In this document: positions 22,758 through 34,107 of the stretch, one piece after another
How the letters are laid out: every line of letters starts with the position of its first letter
Position numbering within the stretch: position 1 is the first letter of the stretch
Origin: Leidyana gryllorum EB-2025a
Lineage: Eukaryota; Apicomplexa
NCBI GenBank assembly: GCA_048772705.1
Contig: JBLWGC010000205.1
Coordinates: forward strand, 103,656 to 167,655
Direction of reading: 5' to 3'
Length of the DNA: 64,000 nt
The notes under the pieces: model-generated
Told to the model about the DNA's origin: nothing
Databases searched by the model: none
The model's input: only the letters and a program-made list of their open reading frames with translations
Made by a program: the position numbers and the translations under genes

Positions 22758-23925
22758 ATGACCGCCGATCTGAACCACACAGGCCAGGTTCAGACTACTT
22801 ATGGCTATGCCCCACCGTTGCCATCAATGCAACCGGGAACTTACCACCAGAATCGCAATGACTATCTGTTGTGGTCGCAACAACAATTCTGGCAACGAGA
22901 CGTCTCCCCTTCTACATCCAATCTGGCAATGCACAGTACTCCCTCTTCCATGATGTCTACTGCCGCCCCCTATACTGATAGTAGACTAACCACAAACAAC
23001 GACGAGGACAATAAGAAGGATTATGATAATATCCCGTCAGACGCTTACGATACTTCTGATGACCTCAAATGTAAGACCAAATCCCCATCAGACCCGAATC
23101 ATACATTATCATCAGGCCGCAGAACCTTACATAAATATACAACCGCTGGTAAACGCATTGGAAGACCCCGCATAGATCGGACCAACACCAAATGTGAAAA
23201 ATGTGGAGTAAGCCATCAAACACAACAACAACACCAACCTCATCAATCCACAGACCAAATCCACACCACAATGGAGATACCTAGCAGCCTCGAGCGTCCT
23301 CATTGCAGAACAACTCCTAATACGACATAATAAGCCCGATCAGGATAATGACAATCCCGATCGAAGAACCTCCCCCTCAGACAACTCCAGTCACAAAGTG
23401 TGTCTCTGCAACGCTTGCTGGCTTCGGTTCCATAAATGCAAACAGAAGGGGGCAATGCCCAAACAACCACACCACAATCAACCCTCATTCACACTCATAC
23501 CAACACCCACAGATGCTCCAACCACCCAACCGCCGCCTGATAACGTCAGACGACTCGTCCTACCAACCTCCTACCGCCAACCCGATGATGCATCAAGGTT
23601 CGAACAAGAAGCTCTCCAACCGCCACATCATGTAGAGGACCTTCTCGCAACATGCAAAACGCCAACACCTCTCAAACTCGACGCCCACGACGATGCTGAT
23701 GGCTCCGCATCCCACAACACAGTACGCTCTTCCAAATGTACTGGCACCCCTTCCGGAGTTCAATATTGCCAGGATAAGCACCCAAACACACCCGTTGGCA
23801 AAGATAACAGCGATTACCTCTCCTTCCGTAGCGAGTACGACCGCGACTCTACAGCCCCACCTTCCGAGTGCTTTGAACTCAAGATTTTTTCATCACCAGG
23901 GCCCTTATATAACCTCCACTCATGA
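22758..23925 (+). CDS. GATA-type zinc-finger protein with AT-hook, extended loop
   Basis: Likely nuclear DNA-binding regulator, 373 residues, exons 22758-23207 and 23254-23925. An AT-hook core (KRIGRPRI) comes just before the first half of the finger (CEKCG). The 46-nt intron splits the finger; the second exon continues TKSTPQWRYLA, matching the TPxWR loop of GATA factors, and ends LCNACWLRFHK. Between the two Cys pairs there are about 52 residues instead of the usual 17-20, because a polar insert follows WRY. The flanks are low complexity, rich in Asn,Thr,Pro and His. The start is 72 bp from the divergent TSR4/PDCD2L start. Confidence 0.78.
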
Positions 23926-24269
23926 TCATTGACGGCTCGACATCGCCACTCACTCCCAGCTTCTTAAGTGATCACTCAACTGCGTGTCAGCCGATGAACT
24001 CCGCCGCCTCACGCACTGACTCTCACAGCTGCGTCCCAATCGCGATCCAACACTAGCCGGTCGGACCGAAGCGCGCTTCGCAACGCACGCCAGCCAGACA
24101 ATCCATCAGTTCCCATCGGTATTATATGTCTTAAGAGTACTAGTTTCATTCTGCATCTTTTTCTTCATATGCTTCAAGCGCTATAAACATATCCAATTGA
24201 TAAACGTCCGTTCTCCAGTCAGCGGCATCGAGCATATCGCCCATGAATGGACCAATAGAGGTCGAGAGT
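23926..24269. other. Intergenic, convergent 3' ends
   Basis: Spacer between the GATA-type gene and the kinase gene on the opposite strand. A minus-strand open frame (24146-24379) could be an alternative kinase tail but no convincing splice donor reaches it. I see nothing else. Confidence 0.4.
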
Positions 24270-26463
24270 TCATAAGCCGACCGCTCGGGCTTGGGATGCG
24301 ATGTGTCCTCTCGACAACCCGGAACCCCAGATTGCACGCCGGCCGCGGTTGAAACCGAAAACACCCGTGCTGGGGGCATTATTCGATGGAGCCACCACAG
24401 CGTTCAGCGGGGGAGGCTGAGCCCCTATATCCATTGATGACCATGGGGAAGTCTTGGAACTGGCAGTCTCTGTGCTCTCCAACAACACATTTCCACTCGT
24501 TGTAGACTGCAGCTGACTCATAGACAAATGCGAACCATGTGAGCCGACCATAAAAACGTTGACCACCAGTCGTCTCAACTGCTCCAGCCGAGCTTCAAGT
24601 TCCAGGAGCGATGGTCTCACGGAAGGATCGATACGCAGGCATTGGTCCAACAGATTTTGAACATGGTCCGAGACCTCACATAAAAGATGCTGTGGAGTGT
24701 TGGCCAGGCTGGAGCCTGGCGGCGGGTACCAATGCCAAGCGGACAACAAACCTTCTCGGGGATAAGCCTCCTGTCGATAACACTCGAAGAAGCAGTTTGG
24801 CGGTGGTGGAGGAGGATAAGTCATGCTCATCTCACTGTGCCCACAACTATGGCAACTGGTGCAAGTCGTTTCGCAATAATGGTGATCGCCATTCTCTGTT
24901 AAAATCATCAACACCGTGTCGACTCTTACTCACCTGTGGGTACCGTATCCGAATATCGTTTGCCGACTCTTCTATCCGCTACGCAGCACTGCCCGTAGCA
25001 ACAAGTAGCATTCTTTTCGCAAACAGGACCAGGTTCTTGAGAGGGATGAGCACTGCTCCTACCACTTGAACATCGAGTACTTTGAGCAGAGATCAGATCG
25101 GATTTGGGATGATTTATCCTGGGTCGTTGGCGGATTGGGATCAAGGGGTTGTGTGTTTCCCATTCCATCACCATTCGGAATTCAGAGTTGCTCGTCTGTC
25201 CAACAAATAAATCGTGTATGTCATGTAGACGAGTCAGGGCCGTGAGTCCTGTGCGCTTCCCACCAAACAATTCCACCAATATGAGCCCCATTGTGAACAC
25301 AGAAGACTTTTCGGTGATATGAACTATGTCGTTGGCTGTCGGGAGCGCTGGATCAGGAACTGGGGCACAGTGGAGCACCTTCAGCTGTTCGAAGGCTTCT
25401 CGGGTTTCCAAATAGGATATCGCAACGCGCAACTCCGCCGATTCTATATCACGTCTGCTCGCACGTCGATTATTCAGCCAGCCCAATCCCTTCAGAATGT
25501 GATCATTTTCCACCGCTTTCTCAATCAAGTGGCCCGCCAATCCACCTGTAAGGGGTCCAACTTCCGTTTTGGTTCGGAAATAGTGATTGTTCAACCGGCG
25601 TTTCACCAAATCATACTCCGCAATGAGTAGCGCCATCTCTGGCGAGAGATAAGAGCATGTTGTTTCGATCTGGTGGCAACGTAACATAACTGTCTACAAG
25701 TTCCACTTACCAGATATCGATCGCGGAGTGGATGCAACTCGAGCAAAGGCTGTTCGTCATGTCCAATTCGCTTAATGATTGGCTCTCGGGAGATATCTTG
25801 ATACATCACCACTCCACCAATATCCACCAAGCAGGCAGCGAACTGACGCGTGCGTCCTCTGTCATTGGTATGCTCCTCAATCATGATGTTGCGAGGTTTG
25901 AAGTCAGCGAAGAAAGCCATCGAACGCAGCTTGATAAGAGTTCTGATGACAGCTATGGCAACATCGATTCGTGCCAGACCATCCGCCATTCCCAGCACAG
26001 GATGTTCAGTTTTCTGTGAGGTGTACGGGTCTGGCTTGGATCCTCCTAAGTGGGCAGGTTGATGATTGAGCCAATCGCGCAAAGTATGACCACGTATCAG
26101 CTCCATGAGAACGGCGCTGGACCCCTTTCCTTCAGCATTGCTGTATACTTGAAAAGCATAAGGTTGGGGCACCGGTACGCCAGCGGCATGGAGCTTTCTG
26201 AGCTTTTCGAACTCGGCAGCTTCTTGAAAGACCATATTGCATGTTCCAACAGTGCTGACAGGGATGTCAGATAAGGAAAAACGGATAGCTTTCTCCGTCG
26301 ACATCTTCAGGGCGTACGCCTTGCCTTTTTCTGTGAGCGATCGGACCTCCTTGACTTGACCAGAATATCCTTTGCCCAAGACGCACATCTCCTTGTAGGC
26401 CGCATTGCCTATATGGGTATGCGGTCCATCTCCAGATGTTCCAGAAACCGCAGGGGGAGGCAT
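24270..26463 (-). CDS. Atypical protein kinase with Cys-rich insert
   Basis: Three exons: 25711-26463, 24934-25669, 24270-24895; 704 residues. Kinase landmarks in order: GKGYSGQVKEV glycine loop, YALKM lysine, FADFKPRNIMI catalytic loop (Asp-x-Lys-x-x-Asn; the usual HRD is FAD), then VDIGG in place of DFG, and SPEM in place of APE. The C-lobe helix ends DQCLRIDPSVRPSLLELEARL, a normal subdomain XI. Between them sits a long insert with clustered Cys and His (CEKNATCCYGQCC, then CETTCTSCHSCGH and a run of prolines), possibly metal binding. The start is the ATG at 26463. It may be active, as Lys, Asp and Asn are kept. The exact C terminus is uncertain. Confidence 0.8.
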
Positions 26464-27086
26464 AAAACTTAACTTAGGGCACAGGCCGCAGTCCACCGGC
26501 CGTGCGTGCGTGTCTCGGTGAAAGAACACACGTGTGCAATGCGTCTGGTGTGGACTCCATGGTCATTGCTCATCGTGTCCGCGATCAACAAAGACTACAA
26601 TCGCGGTCCAATTCCGGACTTGGAACTGGTGTACGAACCTAGGTAGGCCAAGATTGACACGAACCAACGTCTTTGTAGTCCGGTGGGGTCCGACGCAGAA
26701 CGGTCGTTACGAGTGCCGTTGTTGTGGCGAATCAATCAGGCACAGAGTCTGGAAGACAAGCAAGTAGGAGGACAAGCACAAATCTTAGATCTAGGTTCTA
26801 TTATCAGATGCACATATTCGCAGATCGGGTAAATCGAGGTGTAGAAAATCTGAAGGGAATTTCAGAAAACGCACAAGTATGAGTAAGGGCTGTGAGTTCT
26901 AGCGAAATTCTCATCCATCAGTTTCTGGTGGCATCAATGTCAAAAGCCTACGAAGAGCGTAACGCCCGACCAAAAAACCAAAGTGTCGTGGCCTGAGGTA
27001 CACTTTCAAACAGAGGTGTTCGAATCTGGCGGGGAAGTGTACTCAAAAGTTTACTGAGGACCATTGTATCCCACTCCAAGCGCAGA
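26464..27086. other. Intergenic region upstream of kinase
   Basis: About 620 bp between the kinase start and the trehalase stop (both minus strand). It contains the palindrome CACACGTGTG at 26527-26536, about 65 bp upstream of the kinase ATG, a plausible promoter element. A 77-codon plus-strand frame at 26534-26767 looks non-coding. Confidence 0.45.
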
Positions 27087-29228
27087 TTACATGAACTCCG
27101 CGTGCAATCCCTCGTTCCCTTGACGCTTTGTGCCGTACAGACCTGCGGGCACTAATCTGGGCCCAAATTTCTCCATGAAGTCCAGCACGGTTCCATTTGT
27201 CCATCCAAAACCTTCTTGGGTGACGTACTCGCCATCAACCCCAGACTTTCCCAGTCGGGCGCAGTCGTATTTCTCACTGCAGACGCCGAAAAACTCGAAC
27301 CGGTCCAGTACAGTGTTGATGAATCTAGAAGCCCAGTTGATAGCTATCGTCATAGCCGGCCCCTTGTCGTCAATCGCTTTCTTGTGCAAATCCCAGAATC
27401 TTCCACCACACATGAATTCCACTGCAACATGGTGGTTGGGAGCCCACACATTCGGGCAATCCCATTGCAGTCCAGCTGTCACGTTGGTGCACACAATGCC
27501 ATATGGTCTGATTAAGCAGCTCAAATTTGAAGCGAGCTGTATTCTTCTCTCATCAGTCATCTTCTCTGGATTGACTCCAGCCCACAAAGGCCAGAAGGAG
27601 GCCGCACTGACCACCTTACTTAACTTCTTATTCTTCATATCATAGTCGAGCCACATTTCATTCTTCTCATCCCACAGATAATGCATCATGGCCTCGCGCC
27701 GGGCCTCCCTGGCGGCCAAATACTGTTCTTCACTCTCCTTCTTCCCTAAGAGAGCAGCAAAGTAGGCCAAATCTTCCTCGTACAGGAACATCAAGGAATT
27801 GAGGCAGCAAGGGATGATGTTGCATGTGTCAATGTCGACCAAACAGACCTTGTGAAGGACTTTTTCGACCCTCAGATCCGGCTTGATACCTTCTCCTTCA
27901 ACCGCTGGACGCAACCACCGACTGCTGAAATCCCATCCACTCTCCGCTGCCGCTCGGATAGCACGGAAGTGCTCGTCCAACGATTCAGCAGCGCCATTGA
28001 ACTCTTTGTACAGTCGACCAGTGATCTGATCGATACGATAAGACTCAGGACGAGGGGTACACTCAACACTGTAGAAGCGGTTCAGATATCCCTTCTTAGT
28101 CTGTCCACCAGTTGTGGGAATATCCAACTCGAGAACATGGCCGCGCTTGGCGTTCATCCACCACTGATGATAGTCCCGCTCCAAAAGCTGCATCGCATTG
28201 CGAACAAATTCAAGATCGTCAGTAGCGTGGTAGTAAGCTCGCAGCATGCAGGAGAGCATGGGAGGCTGACTCCGGTCGAGATAGTACTTTCTCAGGCCAT
28301 TCGGGATGAAACCCAGACGCTCAATGCAGAACAAAAAATTCTCCAACATCTCGCGAGCCTGAGTTAACATTCCACTTGAGAGAAGACCGAGCAAAATCCA
28401 GTAGCTGTCCCAATAGTAGATCTCAATGAATCGGCCGCCGGGTACAATGAAGGGCCGTGGTAAAGGAATCAGCGAGTTTCGATCAGGTGCCCAATGAGGC
28501 GACACGCGGCGGTAGAATTTCGGCCACATCTGGATCAGCTCGAGCCCCAATCGCTTCAGTCTTTGGAAGTATTGAGCTTGAGCTGTACTTTTTGCCTCCT
28601 CACTGATGAGGTTGCCAGCGATGACAACCCCTTTGCCTGATGATCCTTCATCCATCATCTCAGCCACTCGGTCTGCCCATAGGGCCGACGCAGTAGCTCG
28701 TCGTCCTAGGCGACGTTTTGTTACTTCTCCGTCTTTACCATTTGATGTGGTATCGTAGGCGGGCGGACCTCCCCGAGCGGCCATCTGCACCAACTTGCTC
28801 TCGGCCAAAGTCATCCGAGGAGCACTTGGAATAAGATGAGCAGCATTTGTGTTTCGCACTATCTCTGGGCGAAGTGTGAGGAGCTGACGGTCAGGTCCAC
28901 TTTTCAGCAGTTGATCACTGCTAACTCCAATCGTCGCGGTGGACGAGAGCCGGTGTTGTCGTGGCTTGTGGGTCATCGTAGGCGCATCGAATTGCGAAAG
29001 GAAGTTGTTGCGGCCAAGCTTGCAGGGCGGTATCAGCTCATGGCTGATCACATCCAGGTCTGACCCAGGCTGAGCAAGCATCTCCATGATCTCTTTGGGT
29101 TCCAGCTCGCGGCATGCCTTGGTTACTTCAGCCGGGTCTGTCTTCAACGGACAATCGACGATGGCTTTCACATCGCTGAAAAGACTCTCGTCTTTGATGA
29201 AAGCTTCCACCAAGGCGTTGTAGAACAT
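27087..29228 (-). CDS. Trehalase, glycoside hydrolase family 37
   Basis: Hydrolyses alpha,alpha-trehalose to two glucose. Single exon, 713 residues. Both family signatures are present: PGGRFIEIYYWDSYW at about 270 and QWDCPNVWAP near 600, plus the late GEYVTQEGFGWTNG segment. The N-terminal FSDVKAIVDCPLK aligns with the family start (FxDxKxFVD). Unusual is a polar, low-complexity insert of about 150 residues between the N-terminal helix region and the catalytic barrel (roughly residues 75-225). No signal peptide is visible, so a cytosolic enzyme is likely. It has no intron, unlike most neighbours. ATG at 29228 is the first in frame. Confidence 0.93.
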   Translation of the reverse strand: MFYNALVEAFIKDESLFSDVKAIVDCPLKTDPAEVTKACRELEPKEIMEMLAQPGSDLDVISHELIPPCKLGRNNFLSQFDAPTMTHKPRQHRLSSTATIGVSSDQLLKSGPDRQLLTLRPEIVRNTNAAHLIPSAPRMTLAESKLVQMAARGGPPAYDTTSNGKDGEVTKRRLGRRATASALWADRVAEMMDEGSSGKGVVIAGNLISEEAKSTAQAQYFQRLKRLGLELIQMWPKFYRRVSPHWAPDRNSLIPLPRPFIVPGGRFIEIYYWDSYWILLGLLSSGMLTQAREMLENFLFCIERLGFIPNGLRKYYLDRSQPPMLSCMLRAYYHATDDLEFVRNAMQLLERDYHQWWMNAKRGHVLELDIPTTGGQTKKGYLNRFYSVECTPRPESYRIDQITGRLYKEFNGAAESLDEHFRAIRAAAESGWDFSSRWLRPAVEGEGIKPDLRVEKVLHKVCLVDIDTCNIIPCCLNSLMFLYEEDLAYFAALLGKKESEEQYLAAREARREAMMHYLWDEKNEMWLDYDMKNKKLSKVVSAASFWPLWAGVNPEKMTDERRIQLASNLSCLIRPYGIVCTNVTAGLQWDCPNVWAPNHHVAVEFMCGGRFWDLHKKAIDDKGPAMTIAINWASRFINTVLDRFEFFGVCSEKYDCARLGKSGVDGEYVTQEGFGWTNGTVLDFMEKFGPRLVPAGLYGTKRQGNEGLHAEFM

Positions 29229-29367
29229 TTTCACGGTCCGAAACCGGCCAGCCAACGCAGCCCAAAAAGAAAATTAATAGGAGGGTTAAATAGCCACACT
29301 TGTTTGGGCTCCAAAATCGGTGTTGAGGGGTGTTGCACGTGTGTTATACGAAAATCGAGGTTGCACA

Positions 29368-31398
29368 TCACTCAGGTTTCTGAGGATTTGTGTACGGCGA
29401 GTCGCCCATAATGCGTCCGCGTGTCTCTTTCACGCACAATGCGACAAACGCTATATACGCCGCTGAACAGACTGCACACACATATTAAGTTTGGTGTTCT
29501 CGCATGCTCCCCGTCGTGCTGATCTGCTATTGTGATGCAGGCTGAATTCTCAGTGCTCTTCACATCCACACCAGATCTCGCCCAACGTGAGGAGGGAGCA
29601 CCTCGTTCACTCACCAAAGAACACTGTGTAAGCGATTTTTGAGTCCAGCAGTCCGGCACCGAAGACCATAAGGATCGAAGCCAGCCAGTTCGTTGCCACA
29701 CAGATACTGGAAGCTTGCGCTTTCATATCCATTGGGAAGATCTCAAATAGGTAGAGCCAGGTGATCGGACCCGCTGCGACAGCGAAGAACACGACAAATA
29801 AACAAGCTCCTACTATAGCAGCAATCGTCAAACCGGTGGAAGGCTCTTCGTTCCATTGAGTCCAGTACATCACTGTGGCCGGAGCGACCGCAACGGTCAT
29901 TCCGATGGATCCGATCAACAACAGGGTGCGTCTGTAAGAGTGATCATCGGCAAGGTGATCAAATGGCCATACCTGCCAAGTCGCTCAATAAGTAACATAG
30001 GAATGAACGTGCACAGTAGGTTAACACAAGAGAGGCCGATGGACGCCACAGTAACCTTCGAGGGTTTCAGACCTGAACAAGGTAAGGTGTGCTTGAATCA
30101 AATGTTATTCTTACCAGCTTCTCCGAACAGCTTGTTGCTACTGGCGATGAAAGCATTGATACCAGTGATTTGCTGGAAAATGGCAATTCCAAGTCCAACC
30201 ATCAAAGCGGCCCTGTACCCTGGTTTCTTCAGCAGTTCTCCTAGAGGTGGTTTGTTTTGTTTAGACATTTCGTCAATGGCATGACCTCTCAGCTCCTGCA
30301 TCTCCAGTGAAACATCATCCTTGTGGTACATGCGTTGGAGCAATTGGGTGGCGTTGTGGTCATCACCGTGGCGAATGTAGTATTGTGGCGTTTCGAATGT
30401 GAAAATGGGTCCGAAGAATACAAGTGCCATGATGACCGGGATTATACCGAATCCAAGCATGATACGCCACCATGTCCTGACGATGAAATACCTCCAAATC
30501 TATCACAATGGAGCCTTACCGATCGAATTTACTAAGTTCCCAGTTCTTGACGACGACTTCATAGTCGCTCTCGGGCATGACTTGGAAAGCAAGACCAAGC
30601 ACGACCGCCAAGAGCTGTCCAATCACCAGGACTAACTGATGGAAGACTCTGAGTGACGGGATCCCGACTGCACCAATATCTGGTGACTTACCCATAGCGA
30701 CCTCGTTTCTCCTTTGGCGTCATTTCGGATATGTAAGCGGGAGTGACAACGGAGGTCACACCTACGCCAAACCCAACAATGAGTCGGGCCCATAGAAGGG
30801 ACGCAAATCCGGATGCGGTGACAGAGCTAACTACACCGACAAAGAACACGAGCAATGTGGTGAGCAAGAGCGTTCGATGCCCAATGACGATGAAGCGACC
30901 CGCTGTCAGAGCGCCCGCGGCCGCTCCCAAGAAGACAGCCGTGGACAAGCTCGATTTGTACCATTTGGCTTTAGAGCAATCTGAACGATAGATTATGTGG
31001 AGGATGCCAAAAATCTCAAACTTACCGACAACGGCTTCCACCCCACACCAGTTGAAATCTGCTGCGATGTAATCCACAGATGTGTTGAGCAGCGCCGTAT
31101 TGAAACCGAATAGGAAAGATCCAGTTGTAGCAATCAGCACCAAAACCAGGACGAAGGGGAAGCAGCTACAGAAAGAAGACACTTTGTCCACCAGGTTCCA
31201 ATTCACAAGAGTTTCAGACAAAGCAGGCAAAGGAATGCTATGAGACTTGCGTACGCTCGACTGGCTCCTTTCACCGTGGAACAGATCAGATGCTGCTTTA
31301 TCGACAGCATGGGGTTCTGACATTGAGGCGCGCAGCTCACGGGACCCATGATTATTATCATTGGGCGCTTTCGGGGGCGGCGGAGGGTCGGCGGACAT
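29368..31398 (-). CDS. Sugar transporter of the GLUT/MFS family
   Basis: Facilitative or proton-coupled hexose carrier in the plasma membrane; 554 residues. Seven exons: 31026-31398, 30692-30980, 30520-30648, 30115-30476, 29973-30072, 29615-29931, 29368-29462. Motifs: SFLFGFNTALLN (TM1), PAYISEMTPKEKRGRYG (PESPR-like loop 6 start), GLGIAIFQQITGINAF (QQxxGxN, TM7), GPITWLYLFEIFP (TM10) and VKETRGR after TM12. The cytosolic N-terminal tail of 65 residues is Pro/Ser rich. The last exon supplies the end of TM12 and a short tail. It lies directly upstream of trehalase on the same strand, 139 bp apart, suggesting a link to glucose use. Confidence 0.92.
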
Positions 31399-31517
31399 TT
31401 CCAAGGACTATGCAAACGTGTGTGCAATCTACCGCCGAGGCACTTGTCGCCGGTTTAGGGTGCCATTTGGACTCGAGAACCCTTCATTGGGTGGTACCAG
31501 GGACACAGCATACTGTT

Positions 31518-33225
31518 TCAACATGTCTCCAACGCGGTCGTACACGAACTGGTTACCTTAAAGATTGGCAGAGGAACCACCGGGCGAAATGCATACATCA
31601 AGCTCATCATGATAAGCAGATCAGCCAGGTAGTCAAATGCGGTCATCAGAAAGACTCCCATCGGATCATCTTCCCCGACTACTGAGAGCTGAGATGAATT
31701 TAAATAAAAGCCGAGATCATGTTCTTGGCCGACTTACACCGAAAACCAGAAGTGCAGACGGCTTGAGGACGTAGAAGATGAATATGGCGCGGAACAGTAG
31801 ATAGGCTGATCGTACACGATAGAGCTTGCCAACCTTGAGTGAGATATTCTGTTGGTTAGCAAGTTCAGTCAAGCTGGCAATCCGGATGTTGGTGGAAGTT
31901 ATAATCCAGATATAGGCCATGGTGGCGAGAAGATACCTCACCGGCTGAAGGAACCGATGATGGATACGGAAGTGATGCGGCCTAACCTGAAAGCCGCCAA
32001 CCGAGATCTCAAAGATTGCCAAATAAGCGATGCCGGTGGCCGTGGCTCCGCTGAGGAACCGTATATCACTTGTTGTGAGACCCTGACGGTACAGAAGCCG
32101 CCCAGACGCTATCATGAGGAGCACGAGAAGTAGATAACAGTCATGTAATCTCGAGAGTGTTCTCGGTATGAATCTGCGATTTAGAGGTCACGGTATTCAG
32201 CCTTGGTCCCAATTGTATACCTTCGGAGGTATCCTATCTCGCCGTTGAGATCGAATGCTCTGTAGTTGAGCCAATCGGAGAATACGTATGCTCCTTTTAG
32301 GAGGCAAACACTTGAAAGGGTTGGGGTACACCATCCCATCGCCTCTACTGATCCCGGCTGGAGAAGGCACAGTAAAGGATAAATTACACCTCTGGTGTGG
32401 ATATAGTGTGAGGCAACGACGATGGCTTACAGGGAGAAGAAAGTGATGGCAGCGTAGTAAGCAGCCTTCATCTCGCTCTGTTGGGGCACAGATAAGTGGG
32501 TCCATTTCTCATCTGCTGGGAAGCTTGGAAGTATGTTTGAAGACCATTGGTGTTGAGAGGGAGATGGTTGGAGGTTTTGGATGGTGATGTTGCCTTCCAT
32601 GTGGCACGCTCGGCCTTGCGGGTTGACGAACATGACAAATATGGGCTGCAGTACGGCTGTCGGTAAGTCGGCTTGAGTCCAACATTTTGAAATGGGCCCG
32701 TTGAGAACAAGTCGCTGGAAAGGCGCGATTGAATGGAAGGTCGGTTGGTTTCCAGAAGATTACCAACAGTGATGGGATGTAGGAGTGTGGCTGATAGGCA
32801 GTGTCACGGCGCTCAACAGCGAGAGGTAATGGGGTGTTGAGTACACGAGCCTGTAATAGAGAATCGCTGATGTGTGTTGCTGGGAGGTCGTTTGTGTGTG
32901 TATGGTGTTGTTTCGCCGTGTAGTGAGGATTAGGGCTTACCCACTGGTGTCTGGTTACAACATTAAGATAGATGTCATCATACAGATGGGTTTGTGGTTT
33001 GGGTTGGAGATTGATACATAGTCTAAAGTATTGATCGGGGACGAAGAACCTTCGGGCTGTGATAGGGATGGTTTGTGGGTCATCGAGTAATCGTGGGACG
33101 TCAAGTAGATGGATGAAGGGTACGTCTGAAGGCAGTTCGTCGAGGTCTGTGTGATTACTTGCCCCGACGGTGACAATGACAGCTTGACTAAGGGACCATA
33201 GGGCCGACCACGCCAGCAGCTTCAT
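31518..33225 (-). CDS. GOST-like seven-transmembrane protein
   Basis: Six exons: 32941-33225, 32764-32850, 32431-32714, 32221-32391, 31738-32173, 31518-31688; 477 residues. A signal peptide (MKLLAWSALWSLSQAVIVTV) is followed by a luminal domain of about 170 residues (ending VMFVNPQGRACHMEGNITI, like the FVNPYG segment of the GPR107/TMEM87 group). Seven hydrophobic helices follow, including AAYYAAITFFSLGVIYPLL, GAYVFSDWLNYRAFDLNGE and YLLLVLLMIASGRLLYRQG. GOST proteins act in Golgi-endosome traffic. The identity is by topology and short motifs only. The 3' end after the last helix is uncertain. Confidence 0.65.
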
Positions 33226-33256
33226 TTTTGGCACTCACGCATGCACTACTACTACT

Positions 33257-34066
33257 ATGAAATGGCTATTTAGGTGGTTCTACTTCCTCCTGACTGCAGA
33301 ATGCTACGATTTAGCAACAGTGCCAAGGTGGTCGAGCCAGCCAGGATGCACCGTGAAGCAACACAGTGACTCTGACAAACGCTCGGCTTGTGTGTCGATA
33401 GACCACATTATCACCTGCACAGCCGAGAAGTTCAAAGAGCGAATGAGATCACAAACCCGAGCCCAAGCTCTATGTGGTGCTCTTCTTCGATGGCATGCTG
33501 GCCATCAATATGTTTTAGCCGCTGGACAAACACACATCACCAAGCCGGAGGGAAACACACGCTTTGACCCTCACATCCTGGTCGACCTCGATAGTTCTGT
33601 GGAGAAGTGCAAATCAGCCAACCCCCCGGACTCGTTTGACAGGTTAGGGAGGAGGATTCAGAGTCTTGAGTTCTATTGGGATTTGTATGCTTTCGCCGAT
33701 TCCGGGTCGGACACGAACATTCAGGTAGCATCTCAACGGCGGCGCATGAATGAGAAGGTTTACAATTACCTCAAATCTGTGGACGGTTTCTTGGCACATT
33801 TAGCAACGGGCACAGTCTGTCCAGCAGATCCGCTTACCGCGCACACTGGAACCTTTTCGGCACAGAAGGGCGTGCTTTACCACACTCGATATCAGGTCAA
33901 TCAGCTGTATTTTGACGGGGAGGAGACTCCGCCGGCCCCGATTGGCAGTTTTGACTTTAGAGTGTCAGGGAAACTTCCTCTGGACATTTGTGTTTTGCTG
34001 AGCTGTGTGAGTGACAATCCCACCGTGGAGGATCGTACAGATCTGGTGCCGGATGTTTTCGCGTGA
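33257..34066 (+). CDS. Secreted or membrane-tethered protein, unknown
   Basis: Single exon, 269 residues, starting with a hydrophobic signal (MKWLFRWFYFLLTAECYDL). The mature part has scattered cysteines (at about 30, 44, 54, 73, 118, 193, 248, 252), suggesting an extracellular disulfide-bonded fold. No family recognised. The ATG is 31 bp from the divergent GOST-like gene, also an endomembrane protein, and the next gene downstream is another secreted protein. Confidence 0.6.
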   Translation: MKWLFRWFYFLLTAECYDLATVPRWSSQPGCTVKQHSDSDKRSACVSIDHIITCTAEKFKERMRSQTRAQALCGALLRWHAGHQYVLAAGQTHITKPEGNTRFDPHILVDLDSSVEKCKSANPPDSFDRLGRRIQSLEFYWDLYAFADSGSDTNIQVASQRRRMNEKVYNYLKSVDGFLAHLATGTVCPADPLTAHTGTFSAQKGVLYHTRYQVNQLYFDGEETPPAPIGSFDFRVSGKLPLDICVLLSCVSDNPTVEDRTDLVPDVFA

Positions 34067-34107
34067 GATGAGCAACAACTATTGCATGCATAGCGTGCGA
34101 CGGAGGT

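Noticed and set aside
24146-24379. Alternative C terminus of the kinase
   Set aside because: A spliced link would need a donor of the GTRAG type near 24270-24370; none is present, so the simple stop at 24270 is preferred.
26534-26767. 77-codon plus-strand frame upstream of kinase
   Set aside because: No family resemblance, no splice context, composition like noncoding sequence.
31361-31685. Plus-strand frames opposite the sugar transporter and GOST-like gene
   Set aside because: Shadows of the well-supported minus-strand coding exons.
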